A program made the position numbers and the translations under genes. A model generated the notes under the pieces. It searched no databases and was not told the origin of the DNA. It was given only the letters and a program-made list of their open reading frames with translations. A stretch of 64,000 nucleotides of DNA, taken from NCBI RefSeq assembly GCF_900291015.1, contig NZ_OLKL01000033.1, forward strand, positions 259,000-322,999, given 5' to 3'. This stretch comes from Pseudomonas persica (GTDB taxonomy: Bacteria; Pseudomonadota; Gammaproteobacteria; Pseudomonadales; Pseudomonadaceae). How positions within the stretch are numbered: the stretch's first letter is position 1; each line of letters opens with the position of its first letter. Shown in pieces: positions 1-9,113 of the stretch.

Positions 1-2954
1 ACATGTTGTACATGTCCTCCCAGTCCACCGCTGACGGCAAGCTGACCCTGACCATCACCTTTGCCCTGGGCACCGACCTGGACAACGCCCAGGTGCAGGT
101 GCAAAACCGTGTCACTCGTACCCAGCCGAAGCTGCCCGAAGAAGTGACCCGCATCGGTATCACCGTCGACAAGGCCTCGCCCGACCTGACCATGGTCGTG
201 CACCTGACCTCGCCGGACAACCGCTACGACATGCTCTATCTGTCCAACTACGCCATCCTCAACATCAAGGACGAGCTGGCGCGTCTGGGCGGCGTGGGTG
301 ATGTGCAGCTGTTCGGCATGGGCGACTACTCGCTGCGCGTGTGGCTGGACCCGAACAAGACCGCTTCGCGCAACCTCACCGCCAGTGATGTGGTAGCTGC
401 CATCCGCGAGCAGAACCGCCAGGTGGCCGCCGGCCAACTGGGCGCCCCGCCCGCCCCGGGTTCGACCAGCTTCCAGCTGTCGATCAACACCCAGGGTCGC
501 CTGGTCAATGAGGAAGAGTTCGAGAACATCATCATCCGCGCCGGTGCCGATGGCGAAATCACCCGGCTGAAGGACATCGCCCGGGTCGAGCTCGGCTCCA
601 GCCAGTACGCCCTGCGTTCGCTGCTGAACAACCAGCCGGCGGTGGCCATCCCGATCTTCCAGCGCCCAGGCTCCAACGCCATCGAGATCTCCGATGAAGT
701 GCGGGCGAAAATGGCCGAGCTGAAGAAGGACTTCCCCGAGGGCATGGACTACAGCATCGTCTATGACCCGACCGTGTTCGTCCGTGGTTCCATCGAGGCC
801 GTGGTGCATACCCTGTTCGAAGCGCTGGTGCTGGTCGTGCTGGTCGTCATCCTGTTCCTGCAGACCTGGCGCGCCTCGATCATCCCGCTGATGGCCGTGC
901 CGGTATCGCTGATCGGTACCTTTGCCGTGATGCACCTGTTCGGCTTCTCGCTCAACGCACTGTCATTGTTCGGCCTGGTCCTGGCCATCGGTATCGTGGT
1001 GGACGACGCCATCGTCGTGGTGGAAAACGTCGAGCGCAACATCGGCCTGGGCCTGAAACCGCTGGAAGCCACGCAAAAGGCCATGGGCGAAGTGACCGGT
1101 CCGATCATCGCCACCGCCCTGGTGCTGTGCGCCGTGTTCGTACCTGCCGCGTTCATTTCCGGCCTGACCGGGCAGTTCTACAAACAGTTCGCCCTGACCA
1201 TCGCCATTTCCACGGTCATCTCGGCGTTCAACTCGCTGACCCTGTCGCCGGCCCTGGCTGCCGTGCTGCTGAAGGACCATCATGCGCCCAAGGACCGTTT
1301 CTCGCGGTTCCTGGAAAAACTGCTGGGCAGCTGGCTGTTCGCCCCGTTCAACCGCTTCTTCGACCGCGCCTCCAACCGCTACGTCGGCGGTGTGCGTCGG
1401 GTCATCCGCTCCAGCGGCATCGCCCTGTTCGTGTATGCCGGCCTGATGGGCCTGACCTACCTGGGCTTCTCGTCCACCCCGACCGGTTTCGTGCCGGCCC
1501 AGGACAAGCAGTACCTGGTGGCGTTCGCCCAGCTGCCTGACGCGGCCAGCCTCGACCGCACCGAAGCGGTGATCAAGCGCATGAGCGAAATCGCCCTGAA
1601 GCAGCCTGGCGTGGCCGACTCGGTAGCCTTCCCTGGCCTGTCGATCAACGGTTTCACCAACAGCCCGAACAGCGGCATCGTGTTCACCCCGCTCAAGCCG
1701 TTCGACGAGCGCAAGGACCCGAGCCAGTCGGCGGCGGCCATCGCTGCGGCACTGAATGCCCAGTTCGCCGACATCCAGGACGCCTACATCGCGATCTTCC
1801 CGCCACCGCCGGTACAAGGCCTGGGCACCATCGGCGGCTTCCGCCTGCAGATCGAAGACCGCGGCAACCTGGGTTACGAAGCGCTGTACAAGGAAACCCA
1901 GAACATCATCGCCAAGAGCCACAACGTGCCGGAGCTGGCGGGCCTGTTCACCAGCTACCAGGTCAACGTGCCACAGGTCGATGCCGCCATCGACCGGGAA
2001 AAGGCCAAGACCCACGGCGTGGCGATCACCGACATCTTCGACACCCTGCAGGTTTACCTGGGCTCGCTGTACACCAACGACTTCAACCGCTTTGGCCGTA
2101 CCTACCAGGTCAACGTCCAGGCCGAGCAGCAGTTCCGCCTCGATGCCGAGCAGATCGGCCAGCTGAAGGTACGCAACAACCTTGGCGAGATGATCCCGCT
2201 GGCGACCTTCCTCAAGGTCAGCAACACCTCCGGGCCGGACCGGGTGATGCACTACAACGGCTTCATCACCGCCGAGATCAACGGCGCCGCGGCACCGGGC
2301 TACAGCTCCGGCCAGGCGGAGGCTGCAATCGAGAAACTGCTGGAAGAGGAACTGCCCAACGGCATGACCTTCGAGTGGACCGACCTGACCTACCAGCAGA
2401 TCCTCTCGGGCAATACCGCGCTGTTCGTGTTCCCGCTGTGCGTGCTGCTGGCCTTCCTCGTGCTTGCGGCCCAGTACGAAAGCTGGAGCTTGCCGCTGGC
2501 GGTGATCCTGATCGTGCCGATGACCCTGCTGTCGGCCATCACCGGGGTGATCGTGTCGGGTGGTGACAGCAACATCTTCACCCAGATCGGCCTGATCGTA
2601 CTGGTAGGCCTGGCGTGCAAGAACGCCATCCTGATCGTCGAGTTCGCCAAGGACGAACAGGCCAAGGGGCTCGACCCGCTGGCTGCGGTACTGGAAGCCT
2701 GCCGCCTGCGTCTGCGGCCGATCCTGATGACCTCTATCGCCTTCATCATGGGTGTGGTTCCGCTGGTGTTCAGCTCCGGTGCCGGCTCGGAAATGCGCCA
2801 TGCCATGGGTGTGGCGGTGTTCTCGGGAATGATCGGCGTGACCGTGTTCGGCCTGTTCCTGACCCCGGTGTTCTTCTTCCTGATTCGCCGTTTCGTCGAG
2901 CGTCGCCAGGCCCGCAAGGCCGAGCACGTTCAAGTGCTGGAGAACCATGCATGA
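1..2954 (+). CDS. mexF: RND efflux pump inner-membrane transporter, MexF-like (5' partial)
   Basis: Inner-membrane proton-driven RND transporter of a tripartite multidrug pump. The open frame enters from before base 1. The visible 983 residues begin inside the first periplasmic porter domain, so compared with the usual ~1060 residues about 75-80 N-terminal residues, including TM1, lie outside the window. Seen: the TM2-TM6 block at about residues 265-420 with the family motif GIVVDDAIVVVENVER (TM4 proton-relay aspartates), a second periplasmic loop (about 500-790), and the C-terminal TM block with the NAILIVEFAK segment. The stop codon overlaps the oprN start in an ATGA, so the two are translationally coupled. 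Closer to MexF than to MexB/TtgB in overall reading, which fits the neighbouring OprN-type channel. mexE is presumably just upstream. The subfamily name is inferred, the RND identity is certain. Confidence 0.93.
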   Translation, partial: MLYMSSQSTADGKLTLTITFALGTDLDNAQVQVQNRVTRTQPKLPEEVTRIGITVDKASPDLTMVVHLTSPDNRYDMLYLSNYAILNIKDELARLGGVGDVQLFGMGDYSLRVWLDPNKTASRNLTASDVVAAIREQNRQVAAGQLGAPPAPGSTSFQLSINTQGRLVNEEEFENIIIRAGADGEITRLKDIARVELGSSQYALRSLLNNQPAVAIPIFQRPGSNAIEISDEVRAKMAELKKDFPEGMDYSIVYDPTVFVRGSIEAVVHTLFEALVLVVLVVILFLQTWRASIIPLMAVPVSLIGTFAVMHLFGFSLNALSLFGLVLAIGIVVDDAIVVVENVERNIGLGLKPLEATQKAMGEVTGPIIATALVLCAVFVPAAFISGLTGQFYKQFALTIAISTVISAFNSLTLSPALAAVLLKDHHAPKDRFSRFLEKLLGSWLFAPFNRFFDRASNRYVGGVRRVIRSSGIALFVYAGLMGLTYLGFSSTPTGFVPAQDKQYLVAFAQLPDAASLDRTEAVIKRMSEIALKQPGVADSVAFPGLSINGFTNSPNSGIVFTPLKPFDERKDPSQSAAAIAAALNAQFADIQDAYIAIFPPPPVQGLGTIGGFRLQIEDRGNLGYEALYKETQNIIAKSHNVPELAGLFTSYQVNVPQVDAAIDREKAKTHGVAITDIFDTLQVYLGSLYTNDFNRFGRTYQVNVQAEQQFRLDAEQIGQLKVRNNLGEMIPLATFLKVSNTSGPDRVMHYNGFITAEINGAAAPGYSSGQAEAAIEKLLEEELPNGMTFEWTDLTYQQILSGNTALFVFPLCVLLAFLVLAAQYESWSLPLAVILIVPMTLLSAITGVIVSGGDSNIFTQIGLIVLVGLACKNAILIVEFAKDEQAKGLDPLAAVLEACRLRLRPILMTSIAFIMGVVPLVFSSGAGSEMRHAMGVAVFSGMIGVTVFGLFLTPVFFFLIRRFVERRQARKAEHVQVLENHA

Positions 2955-4366
2955 ACCTGCTCAAACCCTTGACCCCGAGCCTGCTGGCGCTGGCCCTGGC
3001 GGCCTGCGCGGTAGGCCCGGACTACCAGGCCCCGGCCACCGAGCCCGCACAGCTGGCCAGCGAGGTACAGGCCAAGGCCTACGACCGTAGCCGCTTCGAA
3101 AGCCTGTGGTGGAAGCAGTTCGACGACCCGGTGCTGAACCAGTTGGTGCAGGCTTCGCTGGACGGCAACCGTGACCTGCGCGTGGCCTTCGCCCGCCTGA
3201 AATCGGCCCGTTCGATCCGTGAAGACGCCGAGAACGATCAATTCCCGGTGCTCACCAGCCGCGTCAGCAGCGACATCGGCAAGGGCCAGGTCCCCGGCCA
3301 GACCACGCAACGGGTGAACAGTGAGCGCTATGACCTGGGCCTGGACATGGCCTGGGAGCTTGACCTGTTTGGCCGCATCCAGCGCCAGATCGAAGCCAGC
3401 GAAGCCCAGGAAGCGGTAGCAGCGGCCGACCTGCAGCAGCTGCAGGTCAGCCTGATCGCCGAGCTGGTCGATGCCTACGGCCAGCTGCGCGGCGCGCAGT
3501 TGCGCGAGAAGATCGCCCTGGCCAACCTCAAGACCCAGCAGGAATCGCGGGCCATCACCGTAACCCTGCGCGATGCCGGTGTGGGCAACGACCTCGACGT
3601 GGTGCGTGCCGATGCGCGCCTGGCCGGGGTGGAAGCCACCGTACCGCAACTGCAGGCGGAACAGGCACGCGCGCGGCATCGCATCGCCACCCTGCTCGGC
3701 CAGCGCCCGGATGCGCTCAGCGTCGACCTGTCGCCCAAAGCCCTGCCGGCGATTGCCAAGGCACTGCCGGTGGGTGACCCGGGGGAACTGCTGCGCCGCC
3801 GCCCGGACATCCGCAGCGCCGAACGCCAGCTGGCGGCCGCCACCGCCAATGTTGGCGTGGCCACCGCCGACCTGTTCCCCCGTGTCAGCCTCAGCGGCTT
3901 CCTGGGCTTTACTGCCGCCCGCGGCTCGCAGATCGGCTCATCGGCAGCCAATGCCTGGGCGCTGGGCCCGAGCATCACCTGGGCCGCCTTCGACCTGGGC
4001 AGCGTGCGCGCCCGCCTGCGCGGTGCCAAGGCCGATGCCGAAGGGGCGCTGGCCAACTACGAACAGCAGGTGTTGCTGGCCCTGGAAGAATCGGCCAATG
4101 CCTTCAGCGATTACGACAAGACCCAGCAACGGCTGTTGTCGCTGATGCGCCAGAGCGACGCCAGCCGCAAGGCGGCGCAACTGGCCTCGATTCGTTATCG
4201 CGAGGGCACGGTGGACTACCTGGTGCTGCTCGATGCCGAGCGTGAGCGGCTGAGCGCTGAAGATGCGCAAGCCCAGGGTGAGGTCGAGCTGTACCGCGGC
4301 ATCGTCTCGATCTACAAGGCGCTGGGTGGCGGCTGGCAACCGGAGACTGTAGCCAGCTCGCACTGA
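2951..4366 (+). CDS. oprN: RND efflux outer-membrane lipoprotein channel, OprN/NodT family
   Basis: 471-residue outer-membrane factor that forms the exit duct of the pump. The N-terminus is a lipoprotein signal with lipobox LAAC (acylated Cys19), followed by the typical VGPDYQAP start of mature OprM-like channels. Two outer-membrane-efflux repeats are visible, with the RRPDIRSAERQLAAATANVGVATADLFP-type segment (quoted in part: RRPDIRSAERQLAA) between them. The start is the ATG that overlaps the mexF stop; a longer frame reaching back to 2615 is only an extension inside mexF. The gene closes the operon and is followed by a weak hairpin plus T-run. Confidence 0.93.
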   Translation: MNLLKPLTPSLLALALAACAVGPDYQAPATEPAQLASEVQAKAYDRSRFESLWWKQFDDPVLNQLVQASLDGNRDLRVAFARLKSARSIREDAENDQFPVLTSRVSSDIGKGQVPGQTTQRVNSERYDLGLDMAWELDLFGRIQRQIEASEAQEAVAAADLQQLQVSLIAELVDAYGQLRGAQLREKIALANLKTQQESRAITVTLRDAGVGNDLDVVRADARLAGVEATVPQLQAEQARARHRIATLLGQRPDALSVDLSPKALPAIAKALPVGDPGELLRRRPDIRSAERQLAAATANVGVATADLFPRVSLSGFLGFTAARGSQIGSSAANAWALGPSITWAAFDLGSVRARLRGAKADAEGALANYEQQVLLALEESANAFSDYDKTQQRLLSLMRQSDASRKAAQLASIRYREGTVDYLVLLDAERERLSAEDAQAQGEVELYRGIVSIYKALGGGWQPETVASSH

Positions 4367-4424
4367 TACCCCCCGTTTCAACGACTCCTTTGGTTGGCTC
4401 CTCCCCCAACCGTTTGCCTCGCTG

Positions 4425-4447
4425 GCCTTGGTCCGCGGGGCTTTTTT
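4425..4447 (+). terminator. Probable Rho-independent terminator after oprN
   Basis: GCCTT and GGGGC (with G-T pairs) flank a 7-base loop and run into six T residues. The stem is weak because of two G-U pairs, but position and T-run fit the end of the mexEF-oprN operon. Confidence 0.45.
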
Positions 4448-4543
4448 ATGCTGATTGAGGGTGTGTGCAGGGTGCATGCCTCTGGTTGCAATTACCCCCC
4501 GGCTAGCCCAAGCTCTGCCCTTCCCGCCGCCACGGATCAATCG

Positions 4544-5599
4544 ATGCCCAGACGCCACCGCTACCTGATCGCCCTGCTGCTGTTGATCCTGGTATCGGCC
4601 CTGTTCGGCTACCTGTGGCGCGACGCCCCGCCAGCCCCGCCGAGCTTGCCGGCACACAGCTACGCCAAGGCCCTGCGTCTGGCCCATGAGGGCCAACCCG
4701 GCGCCGCGCGGGTGCTGTACCAACAACTGCAACGCACAGACCTGCCGCCCATCCGCCGTGCGGCCTTGTACGCCGAGTTGCCCAACTACCCCTCGCCGCA
4801 AGCATTGAAACTCGCCCGTCAGGACCTGGAGCATGCCGACCCGCTGGTGCGCCGCGCGGCGATTGCCGGTACCCGTCGCCTGCTGCCGGCGGCGCAGCGC
4901 AGCCTGGTACTCGGCCCGCTGCTGGACGCCGACGAGCAAAGCGTACGCTTTGCTGCGGTAGACGCCCTGCTCGGCCTTGACCCCGATGAGATCGGCCTGT
5001 ATTTCGGCCCGCTGCAGGTAGCCCTGGGGCAATACCAGCAGGCCCTGGAGCAACAACCCGAGGATGCCGACGCCCAGGTGCACCTGGCGCGCCTGTACCT
5101 GCACGAAAACGACTACACCCAGGCCGCCACCGCCCTGCAACGCGCGCTGGCAGGCGCCCCCGGCAACCTCGACGCATTGGCGACCCAGGTACGCCTGCTG
5201 GAGCGCCAGGGCCATCACGACGCCTCGCGCCAGGTGCTGGGCAAAGCCCTGGCGCTAAGCCCCGACTCAGCCTTTCTGCAGTACGAGCTGGGGCTCTGGC
5301 TGAACCGCCACGAACAGCGCGAGTATGCCTTGCTGGCCTTGTCCCGCGCCGTCGAACTGGATCCAGACAACGCCGACTACCGCTATACACTGGCAGTCAC
5401 CCTGCATGATCTGGAGCAACTCGACGCCGCGCAAAAGCAACTGGAAACCGTGCTCAGCCGCCAGCCGGCCAATCGCCGGGCAAGGGTGTTGCTGATCCGG
5501 TACTGGAAGGAAACCGGCCAGTTGCAGAACGTGCAGGTGCTGCTGGCCGAGTTGGAGAGGCAGAACCCGGACGACCCCGTGCTGCAACAGGGCCTGTAG
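4544..5599 (+). CDS. Membrane-anchored TPR-repeat protein
   Basis: 351 residues. A short N-terminus (MPRRHRY) is followed by one hydrophobic segment (about residues 8-23), so the protein is probably anchored in the inner membrane with its body in the periplasm. Residues about 35-170 are alpha-helical and HEAT-like, with LVRRAAIAGTRRLL and SVRFAAVDALLG phrases. From about 175 to the end are four to five TPR units, e.g. QVHLARLYLHENDYTQAATALQRAL and later repeats with the same spacing. TPR/HEAT proteins are scaffolds, so no specific role can be read off. The ATG at 4544 was preferred to upstream codons because the hydrophobic anchor follows at once and the upstream part reads as the terminator region. 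Possibly a cytochrome-c-biogenesis-like or multiheme-associated TPR protein, but no partner is nearby. Confidence 0.8.
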   Translation: MPRRHRYLIALLLLILVSALFGYLWRDAPPAPPSLPAHSYAKALRLAHEGQPGAARVLYQQLQRTDLPPIRRAALYAELPNYPSPQALKLARQDLEHADPLVRRAAIAGTRRLLPAAQRSLVLGPLLDADEQSVRFAAVDALLGLDPDEIGLYFGPLQVALGQYQQALEQQPEDADAQVHLARLYLHENDYTQAATALQRALAGAPGNLDALATQVRLLERQGHHDASRQVLGKALALSPDSAFLQYELGLWLNRHEQREYALLALSRAVELDPDNADYRYTLAVTLHDLEQLDAAQKQLETVLSRQPANRRARVLLIRYWKETGQLQNVQVLLAELERQNPDDPVLQQGL

Positions 5600-5621
5600 A
5601 CAACGCCCGGATTTTTGTTGA

Positions 5622-5643
5622 ACCCTGGGACTGCGCCCAGGGT
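5622..5643. other. Perfect hairpin in the leader of the histidine kinase gene
   Basis: ACCCTGGG and CCCAGGGT form a perfect 8-bp stem with a 6-base loop. No T-run follows on either strand, so it is not a canonical terminator. It lies about 37 bases before the kinase start and could be an mRNA structure or a Rho-independent stem lacking its tail. Confidence 0.4.
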
Positions 5644-5679
5644 CCAGTGGATATCGGACCACCCTACAGGAGAGTCGTT

Positions 5680-6915
5680 TTGGCCAGTTCGTTGGCGCTG
5701 GACGAACGTGCGGTGATCCTGGCGCCCCCGCCATTAGCCGCAGATACTGCTCGCCTGCTTGCTTCCGCCGGTATCGACAGCCTGTGCGCGGTCGACCTGG
5801 CCAACCTGCAGGCCTGCCTGGTCGAAGGCGCAGGCCTGGCGATCATTGCCGAGCAAGTGTTCAGCCAGGGCCCAAGCGCATTGCTGCAGGCCTTCATCGA
5901 CCAGCAACCGTGCTGGTCGGACCTGCCCATCGTGCTGCTCAGCCAAGGCAGCCAAGCGGCCATGGGCTCGACCAACCACCCGGTGGGCAACCTACTGCTG
6001 GTCGCCCCGTTCGAAAACGCCCAACTGCTGCACATGACCCAGTCAGCCCTGCGCAACCGGCGCCGGCAGTACCTGGCGCGCGACCAGTTGCTTGACCTGC
6101 AGCAACGCCTGGACGCCCAGGCCGCGCCTTCTGGCGGAGACCACGAGCGCAGCGAGTTCGCCCGCCACCAGACGCGCAAGATGGAAGCCATCGGCCAACT
6201 GGCCGGGGGGGTCGCCCATGACTTCAACAACCTGCTCACCAGCATTGGCGGTAGCTTCGAGCTGATCGACCGGCGCCTGCGCCAGGGCCGCAGCGATGGC
6301 CTGGACACCGTGCTGCGCATGGGCCGCGAGGCAGTTTCACGTGCCGCCCGCCTGACCCAGCGCCTCCTGGCCTTCTCTTCCCGGCAATCGCTGCACAGCC
6401 ACCAGGTCGACCTGCACGGTCTGCTCCAGGCAAAGCGCCTGAAGGCCTGCCTGAGCCCGGCCGTGGTCCTGCAAGTGCGCATCGCCAAGGGCCTGTGGTC
6501 GGTCGAAGCCGATGACCAGCAGTTGCAGGAAGCCCTCGACAATGTGCTGCTCAATGCCTGCGAAGCCATGCCCGGTGGCGGTCAGCTGCAGATCGAGGCG
6601 AGTAACCAGCACATCGGCATCGGGCAATTTGCCGGCGGCGCCCTGTGCCCCGGTGACTACGTGCGCCTGCGCATCATCGATGACGGCCAGGGCATGGCGC
6701 AAAGCACGCTGGAGCATGCCTTCGAGCCGTTCTTCAGCACCAAGGCGATCGGCCAGGGCATCGGTCTGGGCCTGTCGATGGTGTACGTCTTCAGCAAGCA
6801 ATCCCGCGGCCATGTCACCTTGCACAGCCAGATCGGCCAAGGTACCCGGGTGGATCTGTACCTGCCTCGCCATGTCGGCCAGGCCCAGGTGAGGCAGATT
6901 CTGGGCAAGCCCTGA
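5680..6915 (+). CDS. Sensor histidine kinase with degenerate receiver-like N-terminus
   Basis: 411 residues, no membrane segment. Residues about 1-130 have the alternating beta/alpha look of a receiver (RAVILAPPP, IVLLSQG, VAPFENA) but lack the acidic pair and the phosphoacceptor Asp. A coiled linker follows. The kinase core is complete: H-box GGVAHDFNNLLTS (about residue 185), N-box LLNACEAMPGGG, G1 DDGQGM, F-box FEPFFSTK and G2 GIGLGLSMVY. It belongs to the cytosolic NtrB/PAS-kinase-like class. Start: TTG at 5680 has AGGAGAG five bases upstream, whereas the longer GTG at 5647 has no Shine-Dalgarno. Convergent with the receiver gene at 6922, only 6 bases away. The orphan partner is probably that receiver or an unlinked regulator. 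A G7 run (6205-6211) lies just before the H-box. Confidence 0.85.
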   Translation: MASSLALDERAVILAPPPLAADTARLLASAGIDSLCAVDLANLQACLVEGAGLAIIAEQVFSQGPSALLQAFIDQQPCWSDLPIVLLSQGSQAAMGSTNHPVGNLLLVAPFENAQLLHMTQSALRNRRRQYLARDQLLDLQQRLDAQAAPSGGDHERSEFARHQTRKMEAIGQLAGGVAHDFNNLLTSIGGSFELIDRRLRQGRSDGLDTVLRMGREAVSRAARLTQRLLAFSSRQSLHSHQVDLHGLLQAKRLKACLSPAVVLQVRIAKGLWSVEADDQQLQEALDNVLLNACEAMPGGGQLQIEASNQHIGIGQFAGGALCPGDYVRLRIIDDGQGMAQSTLEHAFEPFFSTKAIGQGIGLGLSMVYVFSKQSRGHVTLHSQIGQGTRVDLYLPRHVGQAQVRQILGKP

Positions 6916-6921
6916 AACGCA

Positions 6922-7347
6922 TTACTCCTCAAGCATGCGTAACGCCTGGTCGGCAAGGTCCGCCAGCGGGAACGGCTTGTTCATCAATGCCGTGCCCGGC
7001 TGTTCGAGCAACTGTGCTTCGATCGGCTGATCCGCGTAACCAGTGATGAACAGGATCTTCTGCTGCGGCAGCTGCATGCGCATGGCCTTGGCCACCTGGC
7101 GACCACCGAAACCACCCGGCAAGCCGATGTCGGTGATCACCAGGTCGAACGGGCCACCATTGCGGAAGCGCTCCAGCGCACTATTGGCATCACCCACCTC
7201 AGTGACTTCGAAACCACGCTCGGTCAGGTACTCGCGCATGACCGCACGCAATCCGAGCTCGTCATCGACCAGCAACAGCCGTTCCCCCCCAGCCATGCGC
7301 TGGGAGCGCTGTGTCAGCGCGGGAGCCTCGGGTACCGGGCATGGCAC
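6922..7347 (-). CDS. Single-domain response regulator (CheY-like receiver), possibly a detached hybrid-kinase receiver
   Basis: 141 residues (GTG start) or 124 residues (ATG at 7296). A receiver domain fills the protein: acidic pair in LLLVDDE, phosphoacceptor Asp in LVITDIGLPGG, and Lys in MNKPFPL. No output domain. Its 5' end overlaps the 3' end of the upstream kinase gene by 34 bases in another frame, and neither candidate start has a Shine-Dalgarno. The ATG at 7296 lies 18 bases after the kinase stop, so it may depend on termination-reinitiation. Read without the frame break, the kinase would simply continue into this receiver, as in many pseudomonad hybrid kinases. See the finding on the frame break. 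Confidence 0.75.
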   Translation of the reverse strand: MPCPVPEAPALTQRSQRMAGGERLLLVDDELGLRAVMREYLTERGFEVTEVGDANSALERFRNGGPFDLVITDIGLPGGFGGRQVAKAMRMQLPQQKILFITGYADQPIEAQLLEQPGTALMNKPFPLADLADQALRMLEE

Positions 7348-8939
7348 CTTGGAAAAAGCATGGAGACCTTGGTGCCCCGGTTCGGCGCCGACTCGATCCA
7401 GGCGTAGCCCCCCGACTGGCCGACAAAGCCATACACCATCGACAAGCCAAGCCCTGAGCCGCGCCCGAGGGGCTTGGTGGTGAAGAACGGTTCGAAGGCC
7501 CTGGCAATGTCCACCTCCGGCATGCCATGGCCATCATCCTCCACATGCAAGGCAACGTAGTCGCCTGGCGGCAGGCCGTCCTCATCCGGGAAACACGTCT
7601 TCAACCGCTTGTTGACGGTGCGCAGCGTGACATTGCCACGTTCCAGGCACGCTTCGCGGGCGTTGGCGCAAAGATTGATCAAGGCATTTTCAAGCTGGGA
7701 AACATCCAGGTTCACCGCCCACGGCGTAACATCCAGTTGCCAGTGCAAATGCATTTCGGCGCCCAGCGTGCGCAGCAACAGTGGTTCGCTCAGCCGTAAT
7801 TGCCGGTTGAGGTCCAGCGGTTTGGGAGCCAACGGTTGATGACGGGAAAACGCCAGCAAGCGATGGGTCAGCTCCATGGCCCGCTGCACCGAATCACGCG
7901 CCACCTCGACATAGGCCTCTACCCGTTCCAGTCGTCCTTCCTGCAGGCGCCGTTGCAGCAATTCGAGGCTGCCACCGATCCTGGACAGCAAGTTGTTCAT
8001 TTCATGGCCCATGCCCCCGGCCAACTGGCCAACCAGCTCCAGGCGTTCGTTGTTGCGCATCAGGGCTTCGGATTGACGAGCGGCCTCTTCACGGTCCTCG
8101 GTGATGTCCCGGCCCACCGCAGTCAGCAGGCTGCCATCGAAGCGCGCGCTCCAGCGAAACCAGTGGTAATGGCCATCGCGGTGACGCAGGCGGGTCTCCA
8201 ACTGCTCGGTGTTGCTGTACTGCAGGAACCCGGACACGGCCATCTGTACTTCGGCACGATCCGCCGGATGCACCAGTTCCAGTACCGGAGCGTCCCGTAC
8301 CTGCTCCTCGGTCCAACCCAGAATGCGGTACCAGGCGGGGTTGGCGGCATGCACCTTCAGCTCGGGAGTTACCGTCATCATCGCATCGCACGACAACTGC
8401 CAGAACTGCTCGCGCCAATGGCGGTAGGCCTCAACACTGGCGGTGGTCTCGATCACCGTGTGCAGAAACCCCGCCACGCTGCCCAGCTCATCACGAATCG
8501 GCGCATAACCGAACGCACACCACAACGGCTCCATGCCTTCGCCGCAGACAATACGCAGCGGTGGGTCCTCGACAAAACTCGAGCGCCCTTCAAGCGCCTT
8601 GAACACCCAAGGCCCCATCGCCGGCCATGCATCGCTCCACAGCGCATCGAAGGCCAGGCCCAATGCATCCAGGGCTACCGGCCGCAACGCCCGATAGGCA
8701 TCGTTGTGGATCACGCTAAGGTCTGGCCCCCAGACCACAGCACAGGGGAACGGTGACAAGTGCATCATGTCGACGGCAATGCGTAACGAGGCCGGCCAGC
8801 GCGGCAATGGCCCGAGCGATGTGCGCCCCCAGTCGAAACGTGCAATTCGTTCGCCCATCAGGTCGACCGGTGTCAACACCGGCGGTGGCTGGATGACCTG
8901 CAGCGCAGGCTGGCGCGGCGTACCGTTTGCGACCACCAT
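7314..8939 (-). CDS. PAS-domain sensor histidine kinase (possibly a frameshifted hybrid kinase)
   Basis: 541 residues, soluble. Two sensor modules come first: about 25-165 reads as a PAS-like domain (SPFPCAVVWGPDLSVIHNDAY) and about 175-300 as a second PAS with PAC end (NPAWYRILGWTEEQV, then HYHWFRWSARFDG and VGRDITEDREEA). The kinase core follows: H-box GGMGHEMNNLLSRIGG, N-box NALINLCANAREAC, G1 VEDDGHGMPE, F-box FEPFFTTKPLGRGSGLGLSMVYG. The last 12 residues (after SMLFP) look non-native: they are arginine/proline-rich and end at a TGA inside the next gene's 5' end. Start: ATG at 8939 gives a normal N-terminal PAS. Confidence 0.85.
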   Translation of the reverse strand: MVVANGTPRQPALQVIQPPPVLTPVDLMGERIARFDWGRTSLGPLPRWPASLRIAVDMMHLSPFPCAVVWGPDLSVIHNDAYRALRPVALDALGLAFDALWSDAWPAMGPWVFKALEGRSSFVEDPPLRIVCGEGMEPLWCAFGYAPIRDELGSVAGFLHTVIETTASVEAYRHWREQFWQLSCDAMMTVTPELKVHAANPAWYRILGWTEEQVRDAPVLELVHPADRAEVQMAVSGFLQYSNTEQLETRLRHRDGHYHWFRWSARFDGSLLTAVGRDITEDREEAARQSEALMRNNERLELVGQLAGGMGHEMNNLLSRIGGSLELLQRRLQEGRLERVEAYVEVARDSVQRAMELTHRLLAFSRHQPLAPKPLDLNRQLRLSEPLLLRTLGAEMHLHWQLDVTPWAVNLDVSQLENALINLCANAREACLERGNVTLRTVNKRLKTCFPDEDGLPPGDYVALHVEDDGHGMPEVDIARAFEPFFTTKPLGRGSGLGLSMVYGFVGQSGGYAWIESAPNRGTKVSMLFPRCHARYPRLPR

Positions 8940-9113
8940 CGTGACTCCAGCAGGGTTCAGGAAAGAGTACGGGCGCCCCCGTGAATGTCGTTCACGTTAG
9001 CACAACACACGCCACGCAATAATGGCGTACTCGCACCTGACAGCTATGCTCATTAGGTTTTCCCTCGGGCCAGGGAGCAACGGCCCATTCAGGTTGCCGA
9101 CGGGAGCGTGGTC

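Noticed and set aside
963..2948. 661-codon open frame antisense to mexF
   Set aside because: The frame mirrors the G+C-rich third positions of mexF; its protein is His/Gln/Arg/Gly-rich with no domain, typical of shadow frames.
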